NCBI GenBank assembly: GCA_045801465.1
Contig: JBJMSU010000122.1
Span: 1 to 30,060 of the forward strand
DNA from: DATFWC01 sp045801465
GTDB lineage: Bacteria > Pseudomonadota > Alphaproteobacteria > Rhizobiales > Xanthobacteraceae
Direction: 5' to 3'
Length of the DNA stretch: 30,060 nt
Shown: one piece after another, positions 6,877-14,077 of the stretch
How positions within the stretch are numbered: the stretch's first letter is position 1
Layout: every line of letters begins with the position of its first letter
Notes under the pieces: model-generated
The model's database searches: none
Told to the model about the DNA's origin: nothing
Seen by the model: the letters and a program-made list of their open reading frames with translations, nothing else
Translations under genes and position numbers: made by a program

Positions 6877-9726
6877 TTACCGCTCAGCGAAGGCGGGATC
6901 CGCGGCCGCGTCACCGCGCGGAGTCCATTCCAGGGAGTAGTACTCGCCGCGGTCGCGGGCCCATGGATCGAAGCTGTTGACGACGTGCTTGAGCTCTCCC
7001 GCGAGCTCCGGCATGGCGCGCAGAAGCACACGCTTGAGCGGGGCCACGTCCTGATCTTCGTGACCGTTCGGCGCGCCGGGCTCCACCTCTTTGGCGGGGC
7101 CGCTGTTCATCACCCATTCGAGGCCGAACTGCGTGTAGAACTCGGGCCGGAAGCTCGAGGTGAAGAAGCGGTCGCTGAACAGCCGGCGCGACGCATTGAC
7201 GATGAAGATCTGGAACTGCGTCTCGGAAATGGCGAAGCCGTGCGGACGCGTGGTTTCGGCGAGAAAGCCGACGACCACGTCCACGTCCTCGATGTTGTCG
7301 ACCATGCTGCCGCCGTCCTGGCCGAGGCAATCATTGATCGGCGAACCGTCCTCTTCGCGCTGGGCGGTGGTGATGATCTTGGAGGCGTCGCAGCGGTGCT
7401 GCCCGTAAACTTCGCGCAGGGTCTTCACCAGGTCCTGCTGCTCGGCGAGCTCCTCGGGCTTCACGTTCGGCCGCCGGTCGACGAAATCGTCGAAGCTGGT
7501 CAGTTGTCGCAGACCGATCTGGCGACGGAACTCGTTGAAGCGCGGAACGCCGCGCTCACGGTCGCGGATGAGATCGAGCGCCGCGACGTCGATCTTTGAG
7601 TCGAGCCGCGGCGGCAGATCGAGGTTCTGCAGGAACTGCGGATGGTTGCGCAGCGCGAGCAGACCGAGACGCTGCCGTCCCATGGTCAAGGCCCAGTTCG
7701 CCAAGCCTTCCTTCTCCATCTTGGCGGTCGCCTTGCCGCGGAACGTGTCGATGACGGGGATCTTGTTGGCGATGGCATTGGGATCATCGACGTGGCGGAG
7801 CTCGAGCAGGTCCGGCACCAGCGGGTGCAGCCGATAGACCGTGGGGAACTCCTCGGGAAAGTTGAACGGCGAGCCGAAATGGTTGGTGCCGCCATTGACG
7901 TGGTCGGGATTGGCCACGCTCCAGGCGTCCTTGTTGGCGCCGAGCCCGACGATTCCCGGGCCCGCCGCGAAGGCGGAGAAGATCTGGTTTTGCTTTTTGG
8001 CGACGTCGGACTCTTTGAGCTTATCGACGATTCGCGAGAGGACGCGGGCGGCGAGCTCGTTATTCTTGAACAAGCCCGACCAGTTCGAATTCATCCCGAT
8101 ATATAGCGGCTCGTCGTAGAGGAGCTGCGTGGTCCACTCGATGGTGTGGATCTTGGCGATCTCGGCGGAAATGACCAGACGCGCGACCTGATACAGCTCT
8201 TCGTCGGACACCTGAGCGTAGGCGATCAGAGCATCCGGATTGTCCGGATTGCGCAGCCCGGAGTCGTCGTTCGGCCGGTCCTGCTGAACTTTTCGGAACG
8301 CGTCGATGAAGTTGTTGTGCTCGCGAACGAACAGATTGTGAAAGAAGCTCAATCCGATCGTCCAGTTATCGGGAAACGCGGTCGCTTCCTGCCCGGCCCA
8401 TTCCGGCTGAATCGGATCGCCTTGCTGGAATACCGGCAGGTAGGCCGAGCGGTCGCCGGTATCGCTGCGGGCCGCCCTCACCTGCAGCTTGGCAGGGTCT
8501 GCGGGGTCGCGCTTGACGCGGCGCTGCGATCGCTCGTCGTAGCCGTAGATCTGCGAGGCGTCCCACCAGGCCGTCACGGTGTTGCGCGTGGTCTTGTGCG
8601 CGCGCTGCAGGCGCTCGACCTCCTCGTCGCCCTGTTTGGCTGTGAACCTGCCGGGAGGGGCGTCTTCGGCGATCAGCGCCGCCTCCATCTTGTCGTTCTG
8701 ACGGCAGCCGAGCTCAGCGGCCCGTTCGGCGGACACGGGCCGCTCCTGATTATCGATCCGTTCGCTCAAGCAGCCGAGGTTTTCGAGCATCCTGCCCTGG
8801 TCGTTGCGCGCCTCGTTCAGGTGCGAGAACCAGTCATGGGTCATGAACTGGATCCAGTAGGCCGCCAGCACGTTGAAGAACGGCGCCTTCTTGTAGGCGC
8901 AGTCGGCCTCGGCCGACTCGCCCGCACCATGACCCTGATTGCAATCGCGCGCGTCCTTCTGGTCGCGCGTGAACAGCTTGCGGCTGATGACCTGCGGGTC
9001 GGGCTTGAGCAATGACAGCCTGTCCCCGTGCCGGTTCTTGGCGAGCAGGTCGCGCTGCAGATCCGGGAAGGTCGATTCGAACTCGACGTTGCGGGCGAAC
9101 AGCTGGCCGGTCGATCCCATCGCCGGGTTGCGGATGTCGTTGCAGATGCCGCTCAGCGTCCGGTGCCGGATCGCCTCGCCCTTGCAGAGCTGCGACCCGT
9201 CCGCCGCAATCTCCACCGCGCCGATGCTCGGATGATCGGCCGGCAGCCGCATCTCGTTCCAGGTCTTCAAGACCGAGCCGTCGACCTCGCCGTCGCCGGT
9301 CACGTATTGCTGGAAGGTCTTGTTGTCGAAAAGATTGAACTTGATCAGCTCCATCCGCTGATATTCGAGATTGGCCAGCGCGTGGTTGATCCCATTCTTA
9401 TTGCGCAGGTGCAGGCGCGACTTGGAGCGCGCATCTGCCGTCCCCCAATAGTTCTGCCAGTCCACCCATGGCGTATGCATCTGCGCGACCGCTTTTTGGC
9501 CGCCCAGGCAACGCGCTTCCACGTCGTCGTCGAGCTTGCCTTCGAACCGCTTGGTTCGCACGGCGGCGATCGACCGCACGTGAGGTTCGTCTCTTTGCAA
9601 CAGAGACTTGGCACAGGCCCTGGTTACACCACGCTCCTCCTGGACATCCGAGCGCGTGGGTGTTGCAATCAGACCGAGGACGGCTGGCGCGACCACAGCC
9701 GCGATGGCGAGAAACCGACGTCGCAT
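6877..9726 (-). CDS. Secreted animal-type haem peroxidase (peroxidase-cyclooxygenase superfamily)
   Basis: This 949-residue protein has a signal peptide (MRRRFLAIAAVVAPAVLGL, cleavage near TRSD). Family landmarks are clear. The distal histidine H297 is in QFMTHDW, TAWWDASQIYGYDE marks the peroxidase core, R468/E469/H470 lie in NLFVREHN, and the probable proximal histidine H634 is in EFPTVYRLHPLVPD. The YRxH...PD arrangement resembles cyclooxygenases and alpha-dioxygenases more than myeloperoxidase. It is expected to bind b-type haem and oxidise lipids or other substrates outside the cytoplasm; the substrate cannot be read from sequence. Start: GGAGG (rc of 9733-9737) lies 6 nt before ATG 9724-9726, so this ATG was preferred over ATG 9730-9732, which abuts the site. 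The roughly 290-residue N-terminal region before the core is unassigned. Confidence 0.88.
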   Translation of the reverse strand: MRRRFLAIAAVVAPAVLGLIATPTRSDVQEERGVTRACAKSLLQRDEPHVRSIAAVRTKRFEGKLDDDVEARCLGGQKAVAQMHTPWVDWQNYWGTADARSKSRLHLRNKNGINHALANLEYQRMELIKFNLFDNKTFQQYVTGDGEVDGSVLKTWNEMRLPADHPSIGAVEIAADGSQLCKGEAIRHRTLSGICNDIRNPAMGSTGQLFARNVEFESTFPDLQRDLLAKNRHGDRLSLLKPDPQVISRKLFTRDQKDARDCNQGHGAGESAEADCAYKKAPFFNVLAAYWIQFMTHDWFSHLNEARNDQGRMLENLGCLSERIDNQERPVSAERAAELGCRQNDKMEAALIAEDAPPGRFTAKQGDEEVERLQRAHKTTRNTVTAWWDASQIYGYDERSQRRVKRDPADPAKLQVRAARSDTGDRSAYLPVFQQGDPIQPEWAGQEATAFPDNWTIGLSFFHNLFVREHNNFIDAFRKVQQDRPNDDSGLRNPDNPDALIAYAQVSDEELYQVARLVISAEIAKIHTIEWTTQLLYDEPLYIGMNSNWSGLFKNNELAARVLSRIVDKLKESDVAKKQNQIFSAFAAGPGIVGLGANKDAWSVANPDHVNGGTNHFGSPFNFPEEFPTVYRLHPLVPDLLELRHVDDPNAIANKIPVIDTFRGKATAKMEKEGLANWALTMGRQRLGLLALRNHPQFLQNLDLPPRLDSKIDVAALDLIRDRERGVPRFNEFRRQIGLRQLTSFDDFVDRRPNVKPEELAEQQDLVKTLREVYGQHRCDASKIITTAQREEDGSPINDCLGQDGGSMVDNIEDVDVVVGFLAETTRPHGFAISETQFQIFIVNASRRLFSDRFFTSSFRPEFYTQFGLEWVMNSGPAKEVEPGAPNGHEDQDVAPLKRVLLRAMPELAGELKHVVNSFDPWARDRGEYYSLEWTPRGDAAADPAFAER

Positions 9727-9952
9727 TTTCATCCTCCCTGTCCCAAGGGTTGATCCGCGAGAGCGGAGCATAACTGCAAGCGGCAGCTCGTTCGGTGTGA
9801 AGCCGATCACACCTTGTCCGTCTTTTCGCTGTTGATTGCGTCCAGGGTGTTGGGGGTGACGTGGCGCTCCTGCCCGCGGACATCACGCGGGCGGTGGTCC
9901 GCGTTCGCGGCGCTTGCTAGGTTCGCCCTCCTTTCCCCACCTCGGGCAGGCG

Positions 9953-10792
9953 TTGGATTCCCTCACCATAATCCTGATGCTGCTGGCGGCGCTGCTGCAC
10001 GCCGGCTGGCATAGCCTGGTGAAGTCGGGGGCAGACCAGATGGTCACCCTGGCCGGCATGGGGATGGTCGCCTCGCTCGCCGCCGTCGCGGCGCTTCCCT
10101 TGGTGCCAGTCCCGCCGCCGGCGGTGTGGCCGGTGCTCGCAGTCTCGGTCGCGCTGCACGTGGGCTACAAGCTCTGCCTCTCACGCGCCTATGCGCATGG
10201 CGAGCTGGGCGAGGCCTTTCCCCTGGCGCGCGGCATGGTCCCGCTGTTCGCCACCGTGATCGCGCTCACGACGCTCGGTCAGGTTCCGAGTACCGGGCAG
10301 GCGCTCGGCATCGGCGCCGTCTCGGCCGGCATCCTGGCGGTGATGCTGGACCGTCAGACCCAAGCGAACTGGCGCCTGTGGATGGCGGCAGCGGGCGCCG
10401 GCTTGGCGGTCGCCGGGTATTCGGTGCTCGATGCCTATGGGATCCAAGTGTTCGGCGACTGGCTGGGATTCACCGCTTGGCTGATCGTCATCGACAATAT
10501 CGTTTTCCTCGCCACCAGCCGGCTCGCGCGCGGAGCGGCGCTGTGGCGGCACCTCGGGGCCATGAAGGGGCGCGTGCTCGCCTCCGGCGCCCTTGGCTTG
10601 GCATCATTCTGTGTGTTCCTGTGGGCGTTGAGCCGCGGCCCGGTCGGCGCCGTTTCGGCCCTGCGGGAAGTGAGCATGCTGTTCGCCATCGGGCTTGGCG
10701 CACTGTTGCATCACGAGGCCCTGTCGGCGGCGCGCCTTGCCGGGGCCCTATTGATGGTCCTCGGCGTGGTGGCGATTGCGGCATCGAACTAA
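9953..10792 (+). CDS. EamA/DMT-superfamily membrane transporter
   Basis: About 279 residues with ten hydrophobic helices in the two-fold EamA arrangement. The first is ILMLLAALLHAGWHSLVKSG, and the GELGEAFPLARGMVPLF segment and PVGAVSALREVSMLFA are typical of the first and second repeat. Likely a drug/metabolite-type exporter or permease with unknown substrate. The start is uncertain. TTG at 9953 gives (M)DSLTIILMLLAALLHAG, the usual N-terminus of the family, with GGGCAGG just upstream. TTG at 9914 is longer without a site, and ATG at 9977 would cut into the first helix. It is divergent from the peroxidase gene (226 bp between starts). Confidence 0.85.
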   Translation: MDSLTIILMLLAALLHAGWHSLVKSGADQMVTLAGMGMVASLAAVAALPLVPVPPPAVWPVLAVSVALHVGYKLCLSRAYAHGELGEAFPLARGMVPLFATVIALTTLGQVPSTGQALGIGAVSAGILAVMLDRQTQANWRLWMAAAGAGLAVAGYSVLDAYGIQVFGDWLGFTAWLIVIDNIVFLATSRLARGAALWRHLGAMKGRVLASGALGLASFCVFLWALSRGPVGAVSALREVSMLFAIGLGALLHHEALSAARLAGALLMVLGVVAIAASN

Positions 10793-10827
10793 ACCGCCGA
10801 CGCCGGGCTCGCATGCGCCGGGCGCGG

Positions 10828-10853
10828 GGAACAGCCCGGTCTGCCGTGGTGTT
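10828..10853 (+). promoter_or_regulatory. Possible EcfG-type (general stress) promoter of the DUF3551 array
   Basis: GGAAC at 10828-10832 is followed after 17 bp by TGTT (10850-10853). The alphaproteobacterial EcfG consensus is GGAAC-N16/17-CGTT, so the -35 is exact and the -10 has one mismatch. It lies 30 bp upstream of the first DUF3551 start. The match is short and could be chance. Confidence 0.3.
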
Positions 10854-10883
10854 TATGCGTCGGGGGCGTGCGGGAGATTTCAC

Positions 10884-11132
10884 ATGCGCTTGATATCGGC
10901 CGCCCTGGCGGTCGGCGCGTTCGGGCTGTTCGCGAGCATCCACTCTGCCAACGCCGAGATCACCTATCCCTGGTGCGCCCAATATGGCGACCCCGACGGC
11001 ACCAGAAACTGCGGGTTCTCGAGGCTGGACCAGTGTCGCGCGGCGGTCAGCGGCAACGGCGGGTATTGCGAGCAAAACCCGATGTATCGTCCGGCCGTCG
11101 AAAACCCGACACCCCGCAAACCGCGCCGTTAG
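10884..11132 (+). CDS. DUF3551 family secreted small protein, copy 1
   Basis: 82 residues: a signal peptide (MRLISAALAVGAFGLFASIH, ANA cleavage) and a mature part with the DUF3551 pattern. This is YPWCAQYG, RNCGF, QCRAAVSGNGGYC and EQNPMYRP, with four conserved cysteines that could form two disulfides. The tail is basic and Pro-rich. Start ATG 10884 has GGGAG 7 nt upstream. DUF3551 has no known function and is abundant in Bradyrhizobiaceae. It is the first of four paralogues in a row and the one with the most divergent middle segment (DPDGT). The product should be in the periplasm or outside. Confidence 0.9.
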   Translation: MRLISAALAVGAFGLFASIHSANAEITYPWCAQYGDPDGTRNCGFSRLDQCRAAVSGNGGYCEQNPMYRPAVENPTPRKPRR

Positions 11133-11142
11133 GAGCCATCAC

Positions 11143-11195
11143 CCCGAAAAACTGGTATGGCTTTTCGGAAAAGATCATGCTCCAGCAATGAGCTA
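11143..11195. repeat. Rhizobial intergenic hairpin repeat between DUF3551 copies 1 and 2
   Basis: CCGAAAA (11144-11150) and TTTTCGG (11162-11168) form a perfect stem, followed by AAAAGATCATGCTCCAG. This is like the rhizobial repeat CCGAAAACCG...CTTTTCGGGATCATGCTC. It may form a hairpin in the shared transcript between copies 1 and 2; the gap (87 bp) is larger than the other two in the array. Confidence 0.5.
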
Positions 11196-11219
11196 GAAAC
11201 CAACCCTCGGAGGCTTCCC

Positions 11220-11462
11220 ATGCGAATAGCACTTGCCGTGGCGATGGCGACTGTGCCGATGCTGCTGATGCCGGCCTCCGCGCAGGCGCAGAACTATCCC
11301 TGGTGCGCCGAGTACGGCATGCAGGGAACGAGCAACTGCGGCTTCGTGACGGCGCAACAATGCATGGCCGCGCTCAGCGGCAATGGCGGGTATTGTGCGC
11401 AAAACCCGATGTTCCGTCCGGGCCCGGACAGCGTGCCGCCACCCCGGAGAGCCCGCCGGTAA
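11220..11462 (+). CDS. DUF3551 family secreted small protein, copy 2
   Basis: 80 residues with a signal peptide (ALAVAMATVPMLLMPASAQA|Q). The mature part has NYPWCAEYG, SNCGF, QQCMAALSGNGGYC and AQNPMFRP. The four cysteines align with those of the other three copies. Start ATG 11220 follows TCGGAGG at good spacing; in-frame ATGs upstream lie in the intergenic repeat. The tail (PPPRRARR) is basic, as in its neighbours. Function unknown. Confidence 0.9.
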   Translation: MRIALAVAMATVPMLLMPASAQAQNYPWCAEYGMQGTSNCGFVTAQQCMAALSGNGGYCAQNPMFRPGPDSVPPPRRARR

Positions 11463-11489
11463 ATCCGGCCACCGGCGTGAGGACGCGCC

Positions 11490-11735
11490 ATGCGAACCTC
11501 GCTTGCCGTCGCGATCGCGATCCTGCTTCTGCTCCTGATGGAGATGGACGGCGCGGTCGCGCAGAACTATGCCTGGTGCGCGGAAGCCATCAAGGGCGGC
11601 GGGCGAAACTGCGGATTCGTGTCATGGGAGCAATGCATGGCCACGGTCAGTGGCAACGGCGGGTATTGCGAGCAAAATCCGATGTATCGCCCGGAACTTG
11701 AAAGCGCCGTGCCGTCCGGCAAGCGGCGCCGGTGA
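11490..11735 (+). CDS. DUF3551 family secreted small protein, copy 3
   Basis: 81 residues with a signal peptide (MRTSLAVAIAILLLLLMEMD, AVA|Q). The mature pattern is NYAWCAEA, GGGRNCGF, EQCMATVSGNGGYC and EQNPMYRP, ending in KRRR. ATG 11490 has GAGGA upstream. It lies 27 bp after copy 2 and 20 bp before copy 4. Its signal region is nearly the same as in copy 4, so copies 3 and 4 look like the youngest duplication. Confidence 0.9.
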   Translation: MRTSLAVAIAILLLLLMEMDGAVAQNYAWCAEAIKGGGRNCGFVSWEQCMATVSGNGGYCEQNPMYRPELESAVPSGKRRR

Positions 11736-11755
11736 TGAAGATGCAAGAGTTTCCC

Positions 11756-12010
11756 ATGCGGACGTCACTTGCCCTCGCGCTCGCCGTGCCGGTGCTGCTC
11801 CTGATGCAGATGGATGGCGCGCTCGCGCAGAACTACCCCTGGTGCGCGCAGTACAGCATCAGGGGCGGAGCGCGGAACTGCGGCTTCGTCACCTACCAGC
11901 AATGCATGGCGACGGTCAGCGGCATTGGCGGCTATTGCGAACAGAACTTCATGTACCGCCCGGGCGACGACCGGCCGGTGCGGCGGAAACGCTACCGGAC
12001 GCCCGGGTGA
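11756..12010 (+). CDS. DUF3551 family secreted small protein, copy 4
   Basis: 84 residues: signal peptide MRTSLALALAVPVLLLMQMD (ALA|Q), then NYPWCAQYS, RGGARNCGF, QQCMATVSGIGGYC and EQNFMYRP. The usual NGGYC asparagine is isoleucine here and the EQNP proline is Phe. ATG 11756 aligns with the start of copy 3; an upstream ATG at 11732 overlaps the stop of copy 3 and would add eight residues before the signal peptide. The stop is 9 bp from the convergent lolD stop with no obvious terminator between them. Confidence 0.88.
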   Translation: MRTSLALALAVPVLLLMQMDGALAQNYPWCAQYSIRGGARNCGFVTYQQCMATVSGIGGYCEQNFMYRPGDDRPVRRKRYRTPG

Positions 12011-12019
12011 TCGGCGCCG

Positions 12020-12709
12020 TTAGGTCACCTCCACGACCATTCCGTCCTGGATGGTGACGCGGCGATCCATCTTCTCCGCCAATTCCATGTTGTGGGTGGC
12101 GACCAGGGCGGCGAGACCGGAGGCGCGCACGAGCTGATCGAGCGCACCGAAGACGTGGCCGGCGGTACGCGGATCGAGATTGCCGGTGGGCTCGTCGGCG
12201 AGCAGCACGCGCGGGGCGTTGGCGACCGCCCGCGCAATCGCGACCCGCTGCTGCTCGCCGCCCGACAGCTCGGCCGGGCGGTGGTCGAGGCGGTCCTTGA
12301 GCCCGAGATAGCTGAGAAGCTCGGCAGCACGCAGCCGCGCCTCGGTCCGGCTCAAGCCGCGGATCATCTGCGGCAGCATCACGTTCTCCACCGCGGAAAA
12401 TTCCGGCATCAGGTGGTGGAACTGATAGACGAAACCGATCTCGGTGCGCCGCAGGGCGGTGCGCTGCGCATCCGACAGATCAGAGGTGGCCACCCCGTTG
12501 ACATAGACCTCGCCGGCATCCGCGTGCTCGAGCAGGCCGGCGATGTGCAGGAGCGTCGACTTGCCGGCGCCCGACGGCGCGACCAGGGCCACCGACTCGC
12601 CCGGCCACAGCACCAGCTCCGCGCCGCGCAGGATCTCCAGCGTCGCGTCGCCCTGCCGGTAGCGCTGCTCGATGGCGGTGAGGAAAACCGCGGGTTTCAG
12701 CTCGTTCAT
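12020..12709 (-). CDS. lolD: Lipoprotein-releasing system ATP-binding protein
   Basis: This 229-residue ATPase powers release of outer-membrane lipoproteins from the inner membrane to LolA. Walker A is APSGAGKST (44-52), the signature is LSGGEQQR (about 146-153), Walker B is VLLADEPTGNLD and the H-loop VATHN is present. The MacB/LolD-type Q-loop YQFHHLMPEFSAVENV is characteristic of the lipoprotein family. It is the distal gene of the lolC-lolD pair, 10 bp after lolC, and is cotranscribed with proS and lolC by position. Confidence 0.95.
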   Translation of the reverse strand: MNELKPAVFLTAIEQRYRQGDATLEILRGAELVLWPGESVALVAPSGAGKSTLLHIAGLLEHADAGEVYVNGVATSDLSDAQRTALRRTEIGFVYQFHHLMPEFSAVENVMLPQMIRGLSRTEARLRAAELLSYLGLKDRLDHRPAELSGGEQQRVAIARAVANAPRVLLADEPTGNLDPRTAGHVFGALDQLVRASGLAALVATHNMELAEKMDRRVTIQDGMVVEVT

Positions 12710-12719
12710 CGCGGCTTAT

Positions 12720-13988
12720 TCACTCATATCGCAGCGCTTCGACGGGGTCGAGCCGCGCCGCCCGCCACGACGGATAGAGCGTCGCCAAAAGCGACAGCGT
12801 CAGCGCCATGACCACCACCGCAGCGGTCTCGCCCGGGTCCATTTCGGCCGGCAGCCGCGACAGGAAATAGAGCTCGGGCGAGAACAGCTCGGTGTTGGTG
12901 AGCCACGATACGAATTGGCGGATCGACTCGACGTTGAGGCAGATGAGCGTACCGACGAGAAACCCCATCAAGGTCCCGATCACGCCGATCGAGGCGCCGG
13001 TGATGAGAAAGATGCGCATGACGGCGCCTTGCGTGGCGCCGATCGTGCGCAGGATCGCGATGTCGCGGCCCTTGTCCTTCACCAGCATGATGAGGCCGGA
13101 GATGATGTTCAGCGCCGCCACCAGCACGATCAGCGTGAGGATGAGGAACATCACGTTGCGCTCGACCTGCAGCGCGTTGAAGAAGGTCGCGTTGCGCTGG
13201 CGCCAGTCGACCATGAAAATCTGCCGTCCGGCGGCCTCCGTGATCAGCCGGCGGAAGCGATCGATACGGTCCGGATCAGCGGTATAGACCTCGATGGCGG
13301 TGACATCGCCGCTGCGGTTGAAATAGAGCTGCGCCTCCGGCAGCGGCATGAACACAAAGGCGGCGTCGTATTCCGACATGCCGATCTCGAACACCGCCGC
13401 CACCTTGTAGACCTTGATCCGCGGGGTCGTGCCCATGGGGGTGACGGCGCCGCGCGGTGCCACCAGGGTGATGTTGTCGCCGGCGCGGAGCGACAATTGA
13501 TCGGCCAGCCGGCGGCCGATCGCGACCCCCTGCCCTTCATCGAACCCTTCGAGCGATCCCTGCTTGATGTTGTTGGCGACCGACGGAAGCTGGGCGAGGT
13601 CGCGCGCCCGCAAACCCCGGACCAGCACGCCGGCGGCGCCAAACGGCGAGGACGCGAGAGCCTGGCCTTCGACCAGCGGCGCGGCGAGAATGACGCCGGG
13701 AATTTGCGCGATCCGGGCTGACACCGGCTCCCAATCGGTGAGCGGCGTTTCCAGCGGCTGGACCAGCAGGTGGCCATTGAGGCCGAGAATCTTGCCCAGG
13801 AGCTCCTTGCGAAAGCCGTTCATCACCGCCATCACGATGATCAGCGTCGCCACGCCCAGCATGATGCCGAGGAACGAGAACCCGGCGATGACGGAGATGA
13901 ATCCTTCCTTGCGCCGCGCCCGCAGATAGCGGCGCGAGATCATCCACTCGAACGGCGCGAAGGGGCGCGTCCCGGTCGGCTCAGTCAT
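12720..13988 (-). CDS. lolC: Lipoprotein-releasing system transmembrane protein (LolC/LolE family)
   Basis: This 422-residue permease partners LolD. It starts with PFAPFEWMISRRYLRARRKE followed by TM1 (ISVIAGFSFLGIMLGVATLIIVM), has a large periplasmic domain (about 75-275) and three C-terminal helices with FxxLVKDKGRDIAILRTIGA, the coupling-helix segment contacting the ATPase. One LolC/E gene is seen rather than two, as in many alphaproteobacteria, so it probably works as a homodimer. Start: ATG 13986-13988 was chosen; the in-frame ATG 14010-14012 would sit inside a strong hairpin (14012-14036). Confidence 0.94.
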   Translation of the reverse strand: MTEPTGTRPFAPFEWMISRRYLRARRKEGFISVIAGFSFLGIMLGVATLIIVMAVMNGFRKELLGKILGLNGHLLVQPLETPLTDWEPVSARIAQIPGVILAAPLVEGQALASSPFGAAGVLVRGLRARDLAQLPSVANNIKQGSLEGFDEGQGVAIGRRLADQLSLRAGDNITLVAPRGAVTPMGTTPRIKVYKVAAVFEIGMSEYDAAFVFMPLPEAQLYFNRSGDVTAIEVYTADPDRIDRFRRLITEAAGRQIFMVDWRQRNATFFNALQVERNVMFLILTLIVLVAALNIISGLIMLVKDKGRDIAILRTIGATQGAVMRIFLITGASIGVIGTLMGFLVGTLICLNVESIRQFVSWLTNTELFSPELYFLSRLPAEMDPGETAAVVVMALTLSLLATLYPSWRAARLDPVEALRYE

Positions 13989-14011
13989 GAGGTCTGATCC
14001 CGGCTTCCGCA

Positions 14012-14077
14012 TTTCATCCGATTCTGGCGGATGAAAGCGAATGTTTGCGGCGAATTCTGCATGTCGTGAACAGAATT
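14012..14077 (-). terminator. Two consecutive hairpins between proS and lolC
   Basis: TTTCATCCG (14012-14020) and CGGATGAAA (14028-14036) form a perfect 9-bp stem with a 7-nt loop. AATTCTG (14053-14059) and CAGAATT (14071-14077) form a perfect 7-bp stem overlapping the proS stop codon (14076-14078). No long T-run is present, so attenuation or mRNA processing between proS and lolC is more likely than full termination. Confidence 0.4.

Noticed and set aside
10884..12010. Repeated short units with regular spacing considered as a CRISPR-like or satellite array
   Set aside because: The repetition is at the protein level: four paralogous genes with start sites and signal peptides; no CRISPR repeats or cas genes are present.
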